Origin: Clostridium_AW sp040797845
Lineage (GTDB): Bacteria; Bacillota; Clostridia; Clostridiales; Clostridiaceae
Direction of reading: 5' to 3'
Length of the DNA: 64,000 nucleotides
NCBI GenBank assembly: GCA_040797845.1
Contig: JBFNFA010000002.1
Location: 124,001-188,000, forward strand
Of this stretch, positions 26,692 to 35,817 are shown piece after piece (position 1 is the first letter of the stretch; every line of letters starts with the position of its first letter). Under the pieces are notes generated by a model, which worked only from the letters and a program-made list of their open reading frames with translations, made no database searches and was not told the origin of the DNA. Position numbers and translations under genes: made by a program.

Positions 26692-27360
26692 TCATACTTT
26701 ATCTTCTAGTAAGGGTATGTCTACAGTCATTTTCTGAATAATACCAGTAAAAATAATTATAATAGCTGGAATTATAAGTGTCAGTACTGTATTTATATGA
26801 TCATGTGTTATTGACTTTCCTACAGCCTTAAATCCAATAAACGCACCTACTGGAAATGCTATCCATCTTAATAACCAAAATATAATACCATTCCAGTTGC
26901 CAGAAGATAAATATACTCCAATATCAGTAGCTGGACCAGTTAAGTGGGTAGTACGGTTAACTGGTGTCAAACTTGTAGCTGCATTTTGTCCTCCCATTGC
27001 CATAGGTATTGCTATCTCTACAAAGTGCGTCTCTCCTTCATATGTAAAAAAAGCCGCAATTATTAAAAGCATTCCTGAAAAAGTCAAACCGCCCATTAGT
27101 CCCCACTTTCTAGTAATTTTAGCTGATATGGTTGCGCCAACAACAAATATTAGCACTATAATTAGTATAAATGAAAATCCTCTTATATCACCTTTGGCTA
27201 TTAGCTCACCCAACTCAGCAGCACGACCAGTCATAAATGAAACCCTTTCATTTGTGAAAACTTGTACACCAACTGTATCAATCCATCCTGCCATCATAAC
27301 TAGTATAAATCCTACTATATTAACTGGCGTTAATATTTTAATCGTCGAAGTATCGTCCAC
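26692..27360 (-). CDS. DUF1275 (YoaK-like) membrane protein
   Basis: About 222 residues from the GTG at 27360, 8 nt after GGGG; longer in-frame starts fall in or before that site. Six hydrophobic segments. The family pattern is AGWIDTVGVQVF...RVSFMTGRAAELG and PMAMGGQNAATS (compare GxxDaxxf and FVSFMTGN of YoaK proteins). The function of DUF1275 proteins is not established; transport of a small molecule is a common guess. Confidence 0.72.
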   Translation of the reverse strand: MDDTSTIKILTPVNIVGFILVMMAGWIDTVGVQVFTNERVSFMTGRAAELGELIAKGDIRGFSFILIIVLIFVVGATISAKITRKWGLMGGLTFSGMLLIIAAFFTYEGETHFVEIAIPMAMGGQNAATSLTPVNRTTHLTGPATDIGVYLSSGNWNGIIFWLLRWIAFPVGAFIGFKAVGKSITHDHINTVLTLIIPAIIIIFTGIIQKMTVDIPLLEDKV

Positions 27361-27431
27361 TACCACTTCCCCTTTCAAATTTAGAAAATATTTTTATTAT
27401 ATAAAATCAAAACACCCCTACACTATGTAAT

Positions 27432-27466
27432 AAATCGTTTTTTTAGCAAAATCTAAAAAACGATTT
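27432..27466. other. Strong A/T hairpin upstream of the DUF1275 gene
   Basis: AAATCGTTTTTTTAG pairs with CTAAAAAACGATTT around CAAAAT. It lies about 72 nt ahead of the DUF1275 start and could end rightward transcription or shape the leader. The 27379-27702 gap also holds a half repeat; I see no other feature. Confidence 0.45.
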
Positions 27467-27627
27467 TATTAATCTTTTTTAGTATGTATAATAAACCTCC
27501 TTTAGCAACATAATGTTAGTAAATCCATATTTTACAGTAATACTTTTTGTACTTTCTTGTCAAGAAAAATTAAATTGCAGTATTAAAAACTTATTCATCT
27601 ATAAATCTTTAAATATCTGTAAAACAT

Positions 27628-27648
27628 AAAAGAGGTAAGCATGTAATT
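27628..27648 (-). repeat. Half copy of a short palindromic repeat
   Basis: TGTAAAACATAAAAGAGG with TAAGCATGTAATT matches the outer arm and flank of the units at 28.77 and 29.18 kb, but the other half is absent. Confidence 0.5.
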
Positions 27649-27708
27649 CATGTAACTTAATTACAAAAATTACATATAATGAATTGAGTATTTGTTGGTG
27701 GTGTGTAT

Positions 27709-27948
27709 ATGACTATAATAGATTTATCACTTCCTAGAAGAGTTGTTCAAAAAACTCCTTTTTTATTTAGCTACATTAAAAGTAAAAGATACTATGTACC
27801 TGCTAAATTAATAACCTTAAACCTTCTTACTTCAAATTTAGACTCAAAAGGGTTAGATGGTTACTTAAATTCTAGTATATTTGCACTGATAGAAAGCTTA
27901 AAATCCATGAACTACTATAAAATTAAAGCTATGAAAGAATTCTTTTAA
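27709..27948 (+). CDS. Hypothetical small protein (79 aa)
   Basis: ATG at 27709 follows GGTGGTG by 5 nt. A basic soluble protein (LPRRVVQKTPFLFSYIKSKR) with no recognisable motif, signal or membrane helix. Support is only the ribosome site and the uninterrupted frame; it could be spurious. Confidence 0.4.
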   Translation: MTIIDLSLPRRVVQKTPFLFSYIKSKRYYVPAKLITLNLLTSNLDSKGLDGYLNSSIFALIESLKSMNYYKIKAMKEFF

Positions 27949-28065
27949 AGCTTTAGTAGAATTTTTAAATTAAATATTAACTTTTTTGTATTATTTTACT
28001 AATTGAATGTTCATTACTGTATATTATTATATAATAAAACAAATATAGCGAGGAACGGTATTTAT

Positions 28066-28686
28066 ATGAAAAGAGCTTTAGATAACTTGGATAATTTGCT
28101 AGCTTGGATAATTAGAATTTTATTTGTAATTAATGCAATTAATAATCTTATTATTAAAGACTACTATTTTTTTCTTATGGCCATGATAGGTATGGCTTTA
28201 ACTTTTATCCCTTATATGTATAATAATATATTTAAAAGAAGTGGAAGCAGAGCATTGGACTTTTCAATAATATTTTTTATTTTTTTGTCCATTTATCTAG
28301 GTACTTTAAATAATTTTTATAAGTTTACTTGGTGGGATACAATGCTTCATTTAGTTTCAGGAACAATACTTGGCCTGTTAGGTATAGTAATTATGAATAA
28401 TTTAAATGATGCTATAGTTATAAAATCTCTAAATCCAAAATTTATTTTCTTGTATATCATCTCTTTTGTACTATTATGTGGAGTGCTTTGGGAAATATAT
28501 GAATTTTCTGCCGATATTATTTTAGGCATGGATATGCAAGGCAGTTTATTAACTGGAGTAGGAGATACTATGGAAGATTTAATTGCGGATTTAGTTGGTG
28601 GCGTAATCTCTGCTATATATGGTACGCTATCTTTTAATAAAAATAATAGAATCGATGATAAGCATTCTTCAATTGATAAACCCTAG
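28066..28686 (+). CDS. DUF2238-like membrane protein
   Basis: 206 residues from the ATG at 28066 (GAGG site upstream); earlier in-frame codons lack a site. Five to six hydrophobic segments. Conserved-looking blocks WWDTMLHLVSGTILGLLG, GVLWEIYEFSADIILG and GVGDTMEDLIADLVGG carry charged residues inside helices, as in the DUF2238/YjdF membrane family. Role unknown. Followed by a repeat block. Confidence 0.65.
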   Translation: MKRALDNLDNLLAWIIRILFVINAINNLIIKDYYFFLMAMIGMALTFIPYMYNNIFKRSGSRALDFSIIFFIFLSIYLGTLNNFYKFTWWDTMLHLVSGTILGLLGIVIMNNLNDAIVIKSLNPKFIFLYIISFVLLCGVLWEIYEFSADIILGMDMQGSLLTGVGDTMEDLIADLVGGVISAIYGTLSFNKNNRIDDKHSSIDKP

Positions 28687-28766
28687 TAAATAGACTTTAT
28701 GTATATTAAAGACTTATATATTAAAAACTTATTTATCCACAACCTTTTAAATATCTGTAAAACATA

Positions 28767-28833
28767 AAAGAGCTAAGTATGTAATGAAAGGAATGCCTTT
28801 TTCTGAAGCGGCTTCATTACGTACTTAGCTCCT
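28767..28833 (-). repeat. Short palindromic repeat, type A, copy 12 (reverse)
   Basis: AGAGCTAAGTATGTAATGAA pairs with TTCATTACGTACTTAGCTC; the apex is AGGAATGCCTTTTTCTGAAGC. It lies 80 nt after the DUF2238 stop and may terminate that transcript. Confidence 0.82.
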
Positions 28834-28892
28834 CTTTTTGGATACCTGATTATTCTTGTAGAAATTTACGGTTGAAAAAATAATTTATGTTT

Positions 28893-29096
28893 CAACAAAT
28901 CCAAAAATGCCATGCAATGCTTCTTATGCCGATTTACTGCAATGAGAACTTCTAAAATTTATTTTAGAAAACTTCCTAATGCTGACAAACTCCCTTCGGT
29001 CAAACATGTGCAGCATCTTAACGGCATTTTTCTAAAATAAATTAAGAATTTCTAGATTTTGCTCATATGCATATGGCGTATTACATAGCATTTTTC
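28893..29096 (-). repeat. Long quasi-palindromic repeat, copy 2 (reverse)
   Basis: Reverse complement of the 16.8 kb copy. It has AATGCTGACAAACTCCCTTC and GGTCAAACATGTGCAGCAT in the core, and AAAATTTATTTTAG / CTAAAATAAATT arms. Confidence 0.85.
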
Positions 29097-29183
29097 AGGC
29101 TTTTCAAAATAGAATTATAAAGATAAATATTTGAGAAACTAATCTGTCATAATATAAATTTGATAATATATTTGTAAACTATA

Positions 29184-29248
29184 GAAGAGCTAAGTATTCA
29201 GTGAAATAGCGACTTTTGCTGGAGCGACTTCACTGAATACTTAGCTCT
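29184..29248 (-). repeat. Short palindromic repeat, type A, copy 13 (reverse)
   Basis: AGAGCTAAGTATTCAGTGAA pairs perfectly over its length with TTCACTGAATACTTAGCTCT; the apex is TAGCGACTTTTGCTGGAGCGA. It is one of the best preserved copies. Confidence 0.85.
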
Positions 29249-29311
29249 CTGTTTGTGAAACTAAATTATCCTTGTAGAAATCTATATTTGAAAATATATC
29301 TGTAAAATATA

Positions 29312-29350
29312 AAAGAACTTAGGTATATAGTGGGAGGAGCGCCTTTTTCA
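29312..29350 (-). repeat. Half short palindromic repeat ending inside the DtxR-family gene
   Basis: AAAGAACTTAGGTATATAGT then GGGAGGAGCGCCTTTTTCAC is the left half of a type B unit, ending abruptly at the 3' end of the regulator gene. Its last bases form that gene's stop codon. Confidence 0.72.
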
Positions 29351-29833
29351 CTCTAAACTTTTAATAGATTTTTTATATTCATGAAACCCTCTCTCAATAT
29401 CTGGATTATCTCTAAAAAAATTATTTAGTATGTCTATTTTGATCAAGGCATCTTTAGTTATGTTGTGCTCCATTAGTTCAATATTAAATAAAATATCTTT
29501 TTCTAGCCCTACTGTTCTAAAGAATTTTTCAATTATGTTATGCCTATCTAAAAGAAATTTTCCCATCTTTTCTCCCTTTTCAGTTAAAAATATAGCTCCA
29601 TATTTCACATAGTTAACAAAGCCTAATTTAGTAAGTTTTTGTACCATTTTAGTTACAGAAGGAGGTTGTACATTTAAAGCTTCAGATAACATATTCACTC
29701 TAACACCTTCATTCTTTAAACTTATTCTATATATCATTTCCAAATAATCTTCCATGCTATGTGTTAAAGTTTTTCTCTCTTTTTCAATTATCTCATACCC
29801 TCTAACCGTATGAAAATTCTTATAGTCCCCCAT
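29348..29833 (-). CDS. DtxR/MntR-family metal-dependent repressor
   Basis: 161 residues from the ATG at 29833, 7 nt after GGGGG. The N-terminal winged helix (EDYLEMIYRIS...VRVNMLSEALNVQPPSVTKMVQKL) and dimerisation segment (HNIIEKFFRTVGL...ELMEHNITKDAL) carry family metal-ligand residues, including the E-x-x-E-H pattern. No SH3-like C-terminal domain, so it is the short MntR-like form. It is divergent from feoAB and probably represses it when iron or manganese is plentiful. Its stop codon comes from an adjacent half repeat, so the C-terminus (KSIKSLE) may be altered relative to relatives. Confidence 0.85.
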   Translation of the reverse strand: MGDYKNFHTVRGYEIIEKERKTLTHSMEDYLEMIYRISLKNEGVRVNMLSEALNVQPPSVTKMVQKLTKLGFVNYVKYGAIFLTEKGEKMGKFLLDRHNIIEKFFRTVGLEKDILFNIELMEHNITKDALIKIDILNNFFRDNPDIERGFHEYKKSIKSLE

Positions 29834-29879
29834 TTTTATTCCCCCTTTTCTAAATAGAACTTTTAGCTCTAAATTTTTC

Positions 29880-29892
29880 AATTAGTCTAATT
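29880..29892. promoter_or_regulatory. Candidate metalloregulator operator
   Basis: Perfect dyad AATTAG-T-CTAATT between the divergent regulator and feoA. It is similar in form to the TTAGN/NCTAA half sites of DtxR-family operators. An AT-rich inverted stretch follows (TTAATTAATTATTAA). Confidence 0.4.
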
Positions 29893-29980
29893 ATATGTGT
29901 AACAAATTTAATTAATTATTAATATATTACCAGTATGGAAATAAAATCTTTCCCACAACTAACTTTTTGGAGGTAATAGT

Positions 29981-30223
29981 ATGGAACAAAATATAATGCC
30001 ATTAAATCTCATTCCCCTTGGTAGTTCTGCGAGAGTACAAGGTTTAACTTCCGACGGAAATACAAAAAGAAGAATGTTGGATTTAGGATTAATAGTTGGA
30101 ACTAAAGTAGAATCTTTAAGACAAAGTCCCTCTGGGGACCCCATTGCTTACGAAATAAGAGGCGCTGTAATTGCCCTTCGCTCCGAAGAGGCATCAAAAA
30201 TATTGGTGAAAGTCATTAATTAA
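29981..30223 (+). CDS. feoA: Ferrous iron transport protein A
   Basis: 80 residues, a single SH3-like FeoA domain with the family's MLDLGLIVGTKVE and GDPIAYEIRGAVIALR strands. FeoA is a small cytosolic partner of FeoB. The start follows TTTGGAGG. It ends 17 nt before feoB, which has its own AGGAGG site; the two form an operon. Confidence 0.92.
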   Translation: MEQNIMPLNLIPLGSSARVQGLTSDGNTKRRMLDLGLIVGTKVESLRQSPSGDPIAYEIRGAVIALRSEEASKILVKVIN

Positions 30224-30240
30224 TTTCAGGAGGTATTGTA

Positions 30241-32352
30241 ATGGGACTTACAAATCAGTCCACAGGATTATTTTTAATGAAGGATATGCTAGACATTAAA
30301 ATTGATCCTGAGAAAGATATTGTAATCGCTCTTGCTGGTAATCCCAATACTGGCAAGAGTACTCTTTTTAATAGTTTAACTGGAATGAAGCAACATACTG
30401 GTAACTGGACTGGAAAAACAGTTACAACTGCTCATGGCAGCTATGAATATAAGGATAAAAATTTTATTTTAGTGGATTTACCTGGAACCTACTCTTTACT
30501 ATCTAATTCTGCAGAAGAGGAAGTTGCAAGGGATTTTATTTGCTTTGGTAATCCTAATGCTACTGTAGTAATAGCCGACGCTACTTGTCTTGAAAGAAAC
30601 TTAAATTTACTCCTTCAAACATTAGAAATGACAGATAAGGTAGTTCTATGTGTCAATTTAATCGATGAGGCTAATAGAAAAAAAATAAATATAAACTTAA
30701 AAGAATTATCAAATATTCTTGGTATACCTGTAGTTGGAACCAGTGCTCGCAGCGGCCATGGTCTCGATGAACTAATGGAGGCTGTTTACAAAGTATCATC
30801 AGGAGAAATTATCACCAATCCTTTAAAAATAAAATATAATTCTTTTGTTGAAGATACAATAGAAAAATTAAGCCCAAAGCTTGAAAAACTGTGTGAGGAT
30901 AAACTAGAAAGTAGATGGCTTGCAGTAAAATTAATAGATGGAGAAGACTTTATATTAAAATCAATAGATAAATATTTAGGTATAAATATATCTGAAGATG
31001 AATCTTTACTATCCCTTATAAAAGCTGAGGAAAATATCACCTACGAAATAGCTTCTAGCATAGTAAAGGAAAGTGAAAATATTGCAAATAAAGTGGTTCA
31101 TTTTGAAAAAAGCGACTACAACCATATTGACAGAAAAATAGATGATATATTAACTTCTAAAACTTTTGGTATTCCTATAATGATACTAATGCTAGCTTTG
31201 ATCTTTTGGATTACTATAAAGGGCGCTAATTATCCTTCTCAATTGTTGTCTAACATGTTTTTCTCTTTAGAGGATAAATTAACTCAATTATTTCTATCTA
31301 ATGGATGGTCTCAAGGATTACATGATATGTTAGTGCTAGGGGTATATAGAACCTTAGGCTGGGTTATATCTGTAATGCTACCTCCCATGGCAATATTTTT
31401 TCCATTGTTCACTCTCCTTGAAGATTTAGGTTATTTGCCTAGGGTAGCCTTTAATTTAGATAACTTCTTTAAAAAAGCTTGTGCCCATGGAAAACAAGCT
31501 CTAACCATGTGCATGGGATTTGGATGTAATGCCGCTGGAGTTATTGGATGTAGAATTATAGATTCACCTAGAGAAAGGCTAATTGCCATTATTACCAACT
31601 TTTTTGTTCCTTGTAATGGACGTTTTCCTACTTTAATTGCTGTAACTACCATTTTTATCGCTGGTGCTTCAAATAGTTCTTTTCAATCTTTAATCGCTAC
31701 CTTAACAATAACAGGAGTTATAGTTCTTGGAGTTGTAGTTACTCTTTTAATGTCTAAGTTCTTATCTAAGACAATATTAAAAGGTGTTCCTTCATCCTTC
31801 ACTTTAGAATTACCTCCTTATAGAAAACCTCAGGTAGGAAAAATATTAGTTAGATCTATTTTGGACAGAACTATTTTTGTGTTAGGTAGGGCTGTAGCAA
31901 TAGCTGCCCCCGCTGGCTTAATTATATGGATTATGGCAAACATTAAAGCTGGTAACATGACGCTTCTAGACCATAGTGCAAACTTTTTAAATCCATTTGC
32001 TCAACTTATCGGTATGGATGGATACATTCTCATGGCATTTATATTGGGATTCCCTGCCAACGAAATAGTTATGCCAATCCTTATAATGAGTTACATGTCA
32101 ACTGGAGCAATGATTGAGCTAGATAGTCTTAATGCTTTGAGAGATTTATTAATAGCAAATGGCTGGACTTGGCTTACAGCTATAAATGTAATGCTGTTTT
32201 GTTTAATGCATTTCCCTTGTGGAACTACCTTATTAACTATTAAAAAAGAAACTCAAAGTTGGAAATGGACCGCCGTATCCTTTATTCTCCCTACCGCTTT
32301 AGGAATACTAACCTGTTTTACTGTAACACAGGTGGTTAGGCTGTTTATTTAA
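30241..32352 (+). CDS. feoB: Ferrous iron transporter B (copy 1)
   Basis: 703 residues. An N-terminal G domain has G1 AGNPNTGKST (about 32-41), G2 region NWTGKTV, G3 DLPGTYSLL and G4 NLIDEA, followed by a helical GDI domain. The membrane part has about 8-9 helices. The two Gate motifs read GFGCNAAGVIGCR and FFVPCNGRFPTLIA, the 'CNGRFP' variant rather than the classical CSARLP, so metal preference may differ (Fe2+ or Mn2+). Divergent from its likely repressor. Confidence 0.92.
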   Translation: MGLTNQSTGLFLMKDMLDIKIDPEKDIVIALAGNPNTGKSTLFNSLTGMKQHTGNWTGKTVTTAHGSYEYKDKNFILVDLPGTYSLLSNSAEEEVARDFICFGNPNATVVIADATCLERNLNLLLQTLEMTDKVVLCVNLIDEANRKKININLKELSNILGIPVVGTSARSGHGLDELMEAVYKVSSGEIITNPLKIKYNSFVEDTIEKLSPKLEKLCEDKLESRWLAVKLIDGEDFILKSIDKYLGINISEDESLLSLIKAEENITYEIASSIVKESENIANKVVHFEKSDYNHIDRKIDDILTSKTFGIPIMILMLALIFWITIKGANYPSQLLSNMFFSLEDKLTQLFLSNGWSQGLHDMLVLGVYRTLGWVISVMLPPMAIFFPLFTLLEDLGYLPRVAFNLDNFFKKACAHGKQALTMCMGFGCNAAGVIGCRIIDSPRERLIAIITNFFVPCNGRFPTLIAVTTIFIAGASNSSFQSLIATLTITGVIVLGVVVTLLMSKFLSKTILKGVPSSFTLELPPYRKPQVGKILVRSILDRTIFVLGRAVAIAAPAGLIIWIMANIKAGNMTLLDHSANFLNPFAQLIGMDGYILMAFILGFPANEIVMPILIMSYMSTGAMIELDSLNALRDLLIANGWTWLTAINVMLFCLMHFPCGTTLLTIKKETQSWKWTAVSFILPTALGILTCFTVTQVVRLFI

Positions 32353-32397
32353 AACTCTATAATAATTTTACTTAATTTGGAGTTGAAAATTGAAATT

Positions 32398-32425
32398 AAG
32401 GGACTTTGCCTACGCAAAATCCCTT
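32398..32425 (+). terminator. Terminator after feoB
   Basis: AAGGGA-C-TTTGC pairs with GCAAAATCCCTT around CTAC; located between convergent feoB and the PrsW-like gene. Confidence 0.55.
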
Positions 32426-32438
32426 CCTCAATTATGAA

Positions 32439-33251
32439 CTATAAATCATATGATTTCTTATTAGCTTTATTCCATTGTACCATTAATATAATTATTCCAG
32501 CGGCTCCGATTATTAACTCGGAAATTAAAACTGATGTACTGAAAGGAAATAATATAGACATTAGTGTTGGTACTGAATTCCATAGTGCATGAAGCAATAC
32601 AACTATTATATATGCACTTATAATCTCTCCATTTATCTTTAAAGGGCCTTCAATATTTTCTTTAGCAAGTACCCCTGCCAATATAGCAGTCCATGTTCCA
32701 TGGCCTAAGGGAGATAGTACTCCTCTCATTAAAGTGATATAAACTGTAAGAGATAAACTTCCTCTACTTCTTAAAAAGGTAGCAAATGCATATCCTGTAC
32801 TCTCTAGAGCTGCAAATCCCATACCTGCAGAAGCTCCTAGTATTATTCCATCCATATGTAGCTTATGTCTTTTATGCCTATATATAAATAATACTCCTAA
32901 AATTTTAGTAAACTCTTCAATTAATCCCACCATTAAGGCAGTTCTAAAATTTAAACTAGTAATAAAAATAGGCTCTAATATAGCTGCTGCAAAGGTTCCC
33001 AAAAAACCACCATAAAAGAAACTAGCAACAAGATCTGTCATGGTTACATTGCTCGTGTTTTTTTTCTCATAGAAAAAAGAAACGTAAGTAACAGGAATAA
33101 GAAAGTTTCCTAACATAACTACCGCTGGGAACAATACTATATTCCCCGTTAAAGTTAATATTATGACACCTAATATATAAGTAGCTAATCCTATGAATAA
33201 TAATTTATGCCACTTATACTTTTTCTTTTTTACGCTAATAACATTTTCCAT
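32439..33251 (-). CDS. PrsW-family intramembrane metalloprotease
   Basis: 270 residues from the ATG at 33251 after CGAGGA. About eight hydrophobic segments. The family signature GLIEEFTKILGVLF (E-E-x-x-K), the later GAGMGFAALESTGYA and the conserved HALWNS are all present, as in the PrsW/CPBP superfamily of membrane proteases. Bacillus PrsW cleaves an anti-sigma factor, but the substrate here is unknown. Confidence 0.8.
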   Translation of the reverse strand: MENVISVKKKKYKWHKLLFIGLATYILGVIILTLTGNIVLFPAVVMLGNFLIPVTYVSFFYEKKNTSNVTMTDLVASFFYGGFLGTFAAAILEPIFITSLNFRTALMVGLIEEFTKILGVLFIYRHKRHKLHMDGIILGASAGMGFAALESTGYAFATFLRSRGSLSLTVYITLMRGVLSPLGHGTWTAILAGVLAKENIEGPLKINGEIISAYIIVVLLHALWNSVPTLMSILFPFSTSVLISELIIGAAGIIILMVQWNKANKKSYDL

Positions 33252-33352
33252 GATGCATCCTCGTTTCATAAATAAAATAATAAATAATACAATACATTAT
33301 CTATTATTATTATCTATAATACGGGCTAATTTATTCTACAATTAATTTAAAA

Positions 33353-34723
33353 CTACATATCATAAACTACATTATTAACCCATTTATTTGATAGAAGTCT
33401 AGTCAGTCCTAAAATACACTTAACTACCTCTTCTGCAGTAAGTAGAGCAACCACCCAGTAAACAGGTAATTTAAGCACAAAAGCTCCAATAAATGATAAT
33501 GGCACTCCTATAAACCACATTGTAGCTCCTTCCGCTATTAGAGCAAAGTTTGCATCTCCGCCACCTCTAAGTATTCCTACTATAAGTATTATATTAAATA
33601 CTCTTATCACCATTACCAGTGCAGTTATATATAAAATCATTCTAGCATCATGGGCCACATTTGGGGACACCTTAAATAACTTTAATATATATGGTGCTGA
33701 CAGTGCTAAAATAGCTCCTAAAACTATACCTGAAATACACCCTAAAATGGAGAATTTCTTTGCATATTCTCTTCCCAATTCCTCTTGACCAGCACCTATT
33801 TTATTGCCTATCATAACCGTAGAAGCATTGGCCATACCAATACTTACAACTGTAAATAAATTTTGAACCGTGCTACAAATTTGCACTGCAGCTATTGCAT
33901 CTGTTCCTATTCTTCCATATACTGCAGCATATACTATAGTTGCAAGTCCCCAGCAAGCTTCATTTAGCACAACTGGTATTACTGTTTTAAAGGTTCTTGC
34001 TATAAAATCCTTTGTTATACCTGACATATCACCTAACTTTATAGCTAAGACACTTCTAGTTTTATAAACGTAAAAAACCATTATTATCATTTCTATAACC
34101 CTTGAAATAACCGTTGCTATTGCTGCTCCAGTAACTCCCATGGCTGGTAAACCTAACTTACCAAAAATAAATATATAATTTAATATTCCGTTACTAAAGA
34201 GAGCTATTATACTTATAAACATGGGCACAGAAGATTGTCCAATGCAACGTAAGGAAAATGCAAAGCATAAAGTAATAGCCATTAATATATAGCTTGTAGC
34301 AATTATTCTTAAATATCCCACTCCTAATTGTGCTACCTTGTAATCCTTATTAAAAAAGCTAATTATTTCTCTTGGAAAAATAAGAGCAAAAATTCCTAGT
34401 ATAATTGAAATCATAATACCAGTGAATAAAGCCATTCCAACCATTTTCTTTATATTTTTAGTGTCTTCTTTTCCCCAAAATTGTGATATGAATATTCCAC
34501 ATCCACTATATGTTCCTATTATTAATAAATTAAATAGCAAAAAATACTGATTAGCTATTCCTACCGCCGCTATTGCCGTTTCTCCTAAACTTCCAACCAT
34601 AACAGTATCCAACATATTTATAAATGAGTTTATAAAATTTTGTATAATTATGGGTAAAGCAATTGTCATAAGGGTGCTGTAAAATTCCTTATCCCCAAAT
34701 AATGAACTCTTAGTTTTCTCCAT
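33353..34723 (-). CDS. MATE-family multidrug/Na+ antiporter
   Basis: 456 residues and 12 hydrophobic segments. The MATE N-terminal pattern is ALPIIIQNFINSFINMLDTVMVGSLGE, and the second lobe begins near 235 with a parallel pattern (VIPVVLNEACWGLATIVYAAVYGR). The family exports cationic drugs or metabolites in exchange for Na+ or H+. The start has an AGGAGG site. An upstream hairpin at about 34766-34795 (CCAC/GTGG with TGAAAT/ATTTCA) may be in its leader. Confidence 0.88.
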   Translation of the reverse strand: MEKTKSSLFGDKEFYSTLMTIALPIIIQNFINSFINMLDTVMVGSLGETAIAAVGIANQYFLLFNLLIIGTYSGCGIFISQFWGKEDTKNIKKMVGMALFTGIMISIILGIFALIFPREIISFFNKDYKVAQLGVGYLRIIATSYILMAITLCFAFSLRCIGQSSVPMFISIIALFSNGILNYIFIFGKLGLPAMGVTGAAIATVISRVIEMIIMVFYVYKTRSVLAIKLGDMSGITKDFIARTFKTVIPVVLNEACWGLATIVYAAVYGRIGTDAIAAVQICSTVQNLFTVVSIGMANASTVMIGNKIGAGQEELGREYAKKFSILGCISGIVLGAILALSAPYILKLFKVSPNVAHDARMILYITALVMVIRVFNIILIVGILRGGGDANFALIAEGATMWFIGVPLSFIGAFVLKLPVYWVVALLTAEEVVKCILGLTRLLSNKWVNNVVYDM

Positions 34724-34982
34724 GGATGTTTTCCTCCTATTTCCATTATGATATATAAATAACCACCCTGAAATTTCATTTCAAAGTGGCTGGCTTCTGC
34801 ACTACCATATTTTCTTAAATCGTTGCAAAGTTAAATAGTATGTATTTTCATTAAATTTTAAATAAATTATACAAATACAGTAAAAATTATATTACAAATG
34901 ACATTTTATTTCAAGTAAATAATCTAGTATAATATTATATTGAACATATATTTAATATTTTTACAAGGTGGTAGTATGATTT

Positions 34983-35723
34983 ATGGATAAATATAGAGCC
35001 AAAATACATTATTTGTATCATGATGGTTTTTCAGTTGAAACAGAGAATCATCTTTTAATCTTTGACTATTATAAAGATTCACCTCTTAATGAGGTAAGAA
35101 GTTTAGAAAATGGCGTGGTAGGTGAAGAGGATTTAAAAATTAAAGATAATGTTTTAGTTTTTTCCTCTCATGGACATAAAGATCACTTCAACCCTGTTAT
35201 TTTAGATTGGATTAAATACAATCCAAATATAAATTATGTACTAAGTAGTGATATTAACCTTCCTGACTACAAAAAAAACTATAATATATTATGGTCTAAT
35301 AAGGAACTTCAGCTAGGAGATGTGGTGATAAAAACCTTTGATTCAACGGATATAGGGGTATGTTATTTGGTAGAGGTTGATGGTTTAAGCATTTTTCATG
35401 CTGGAGATTTTAATTGGTGGTATTGGAAAGATGATACCATGGAAGATAAGCTAGAGATGGAATTAGCCTTTAAAAAAGAAATAAGAAAAATTGCTGAGAA
35501 TGATGTGGATATAGCCTTCTTCCCTACAGACCCTAGACTTGATGACTTCTTTTACGTAGGTGGAGAATATTTCATTGATAAGGTTAAACCAAAACTTTTT
35601 ATACCTATGCATTTTTGGGCTAAATGCTCTACTTCAAAAAAATTTAAAGATAAAGTTGAAAGAGATTTCTGCGAAATTGTAGAAATTAAAAATAGAGGAC
35701 AAGTTATAGACTTTGATAAATAG
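34983..35723 (+). CDS. MBL-fold metallohydrolase
   Basis: 246 residues of the metallo-beta-lactamase fold. The metal motif is SSHGHKDHFNP (HxHxDH), then HAGDFNWWYW and a late IPMHFWAKC His. It is closest in look to UlaG-like/uncharacterised MBL hydrolases. The ATG lies 11 nt after AAGGTGG. A four-codon frame (ATG ATT TAT GGA TAA, 34976-34990) overlaps the start and is better spaced to that site, suggesting possible translational coupling. The substrate is unknown. Confidence 0.8.
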   Translation: MDKYRAKIHYLYHDGFSVETENHLLIFDYYKDSPLNEVRSLENGVVGEEDLKIKDNVLVFSSHGHKDHFNPVILDWIKYNPNINYVLSSDINLPDYKKNYNILWSNKELQLGDVVIKTFDSTDIGVCYLVEVDGLSIFHAGDFNWWYWKDDTMEDKLEMELAFKKEIRKIAENDVDIAFFPTDPRLDDFFYVGGEYFIDKVKPKLFIPMHFWAKCSTSKKFKDKVERDFCEIVEIKNRGQVIDFDK

Positions 35724-35764
35724 AGTTTAATATAATATTTTAAATATAAAATTCTTTTAACACA

Positions 35765-35794
35765 TAAGGCTATTGATAAAAATCAATAGCCTTA
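35765..35794. terminator. Bidirectional terminator
   Basis: Perfect 13-bp stem TAAGGCTATTGAT / ATCAATAGCCTTA with an AAAA loop between convergent genes. Confidence 0.78.
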
Positions 35795-35817
35795 ATAATA
35801 TTTTACTAAATCTGTTA

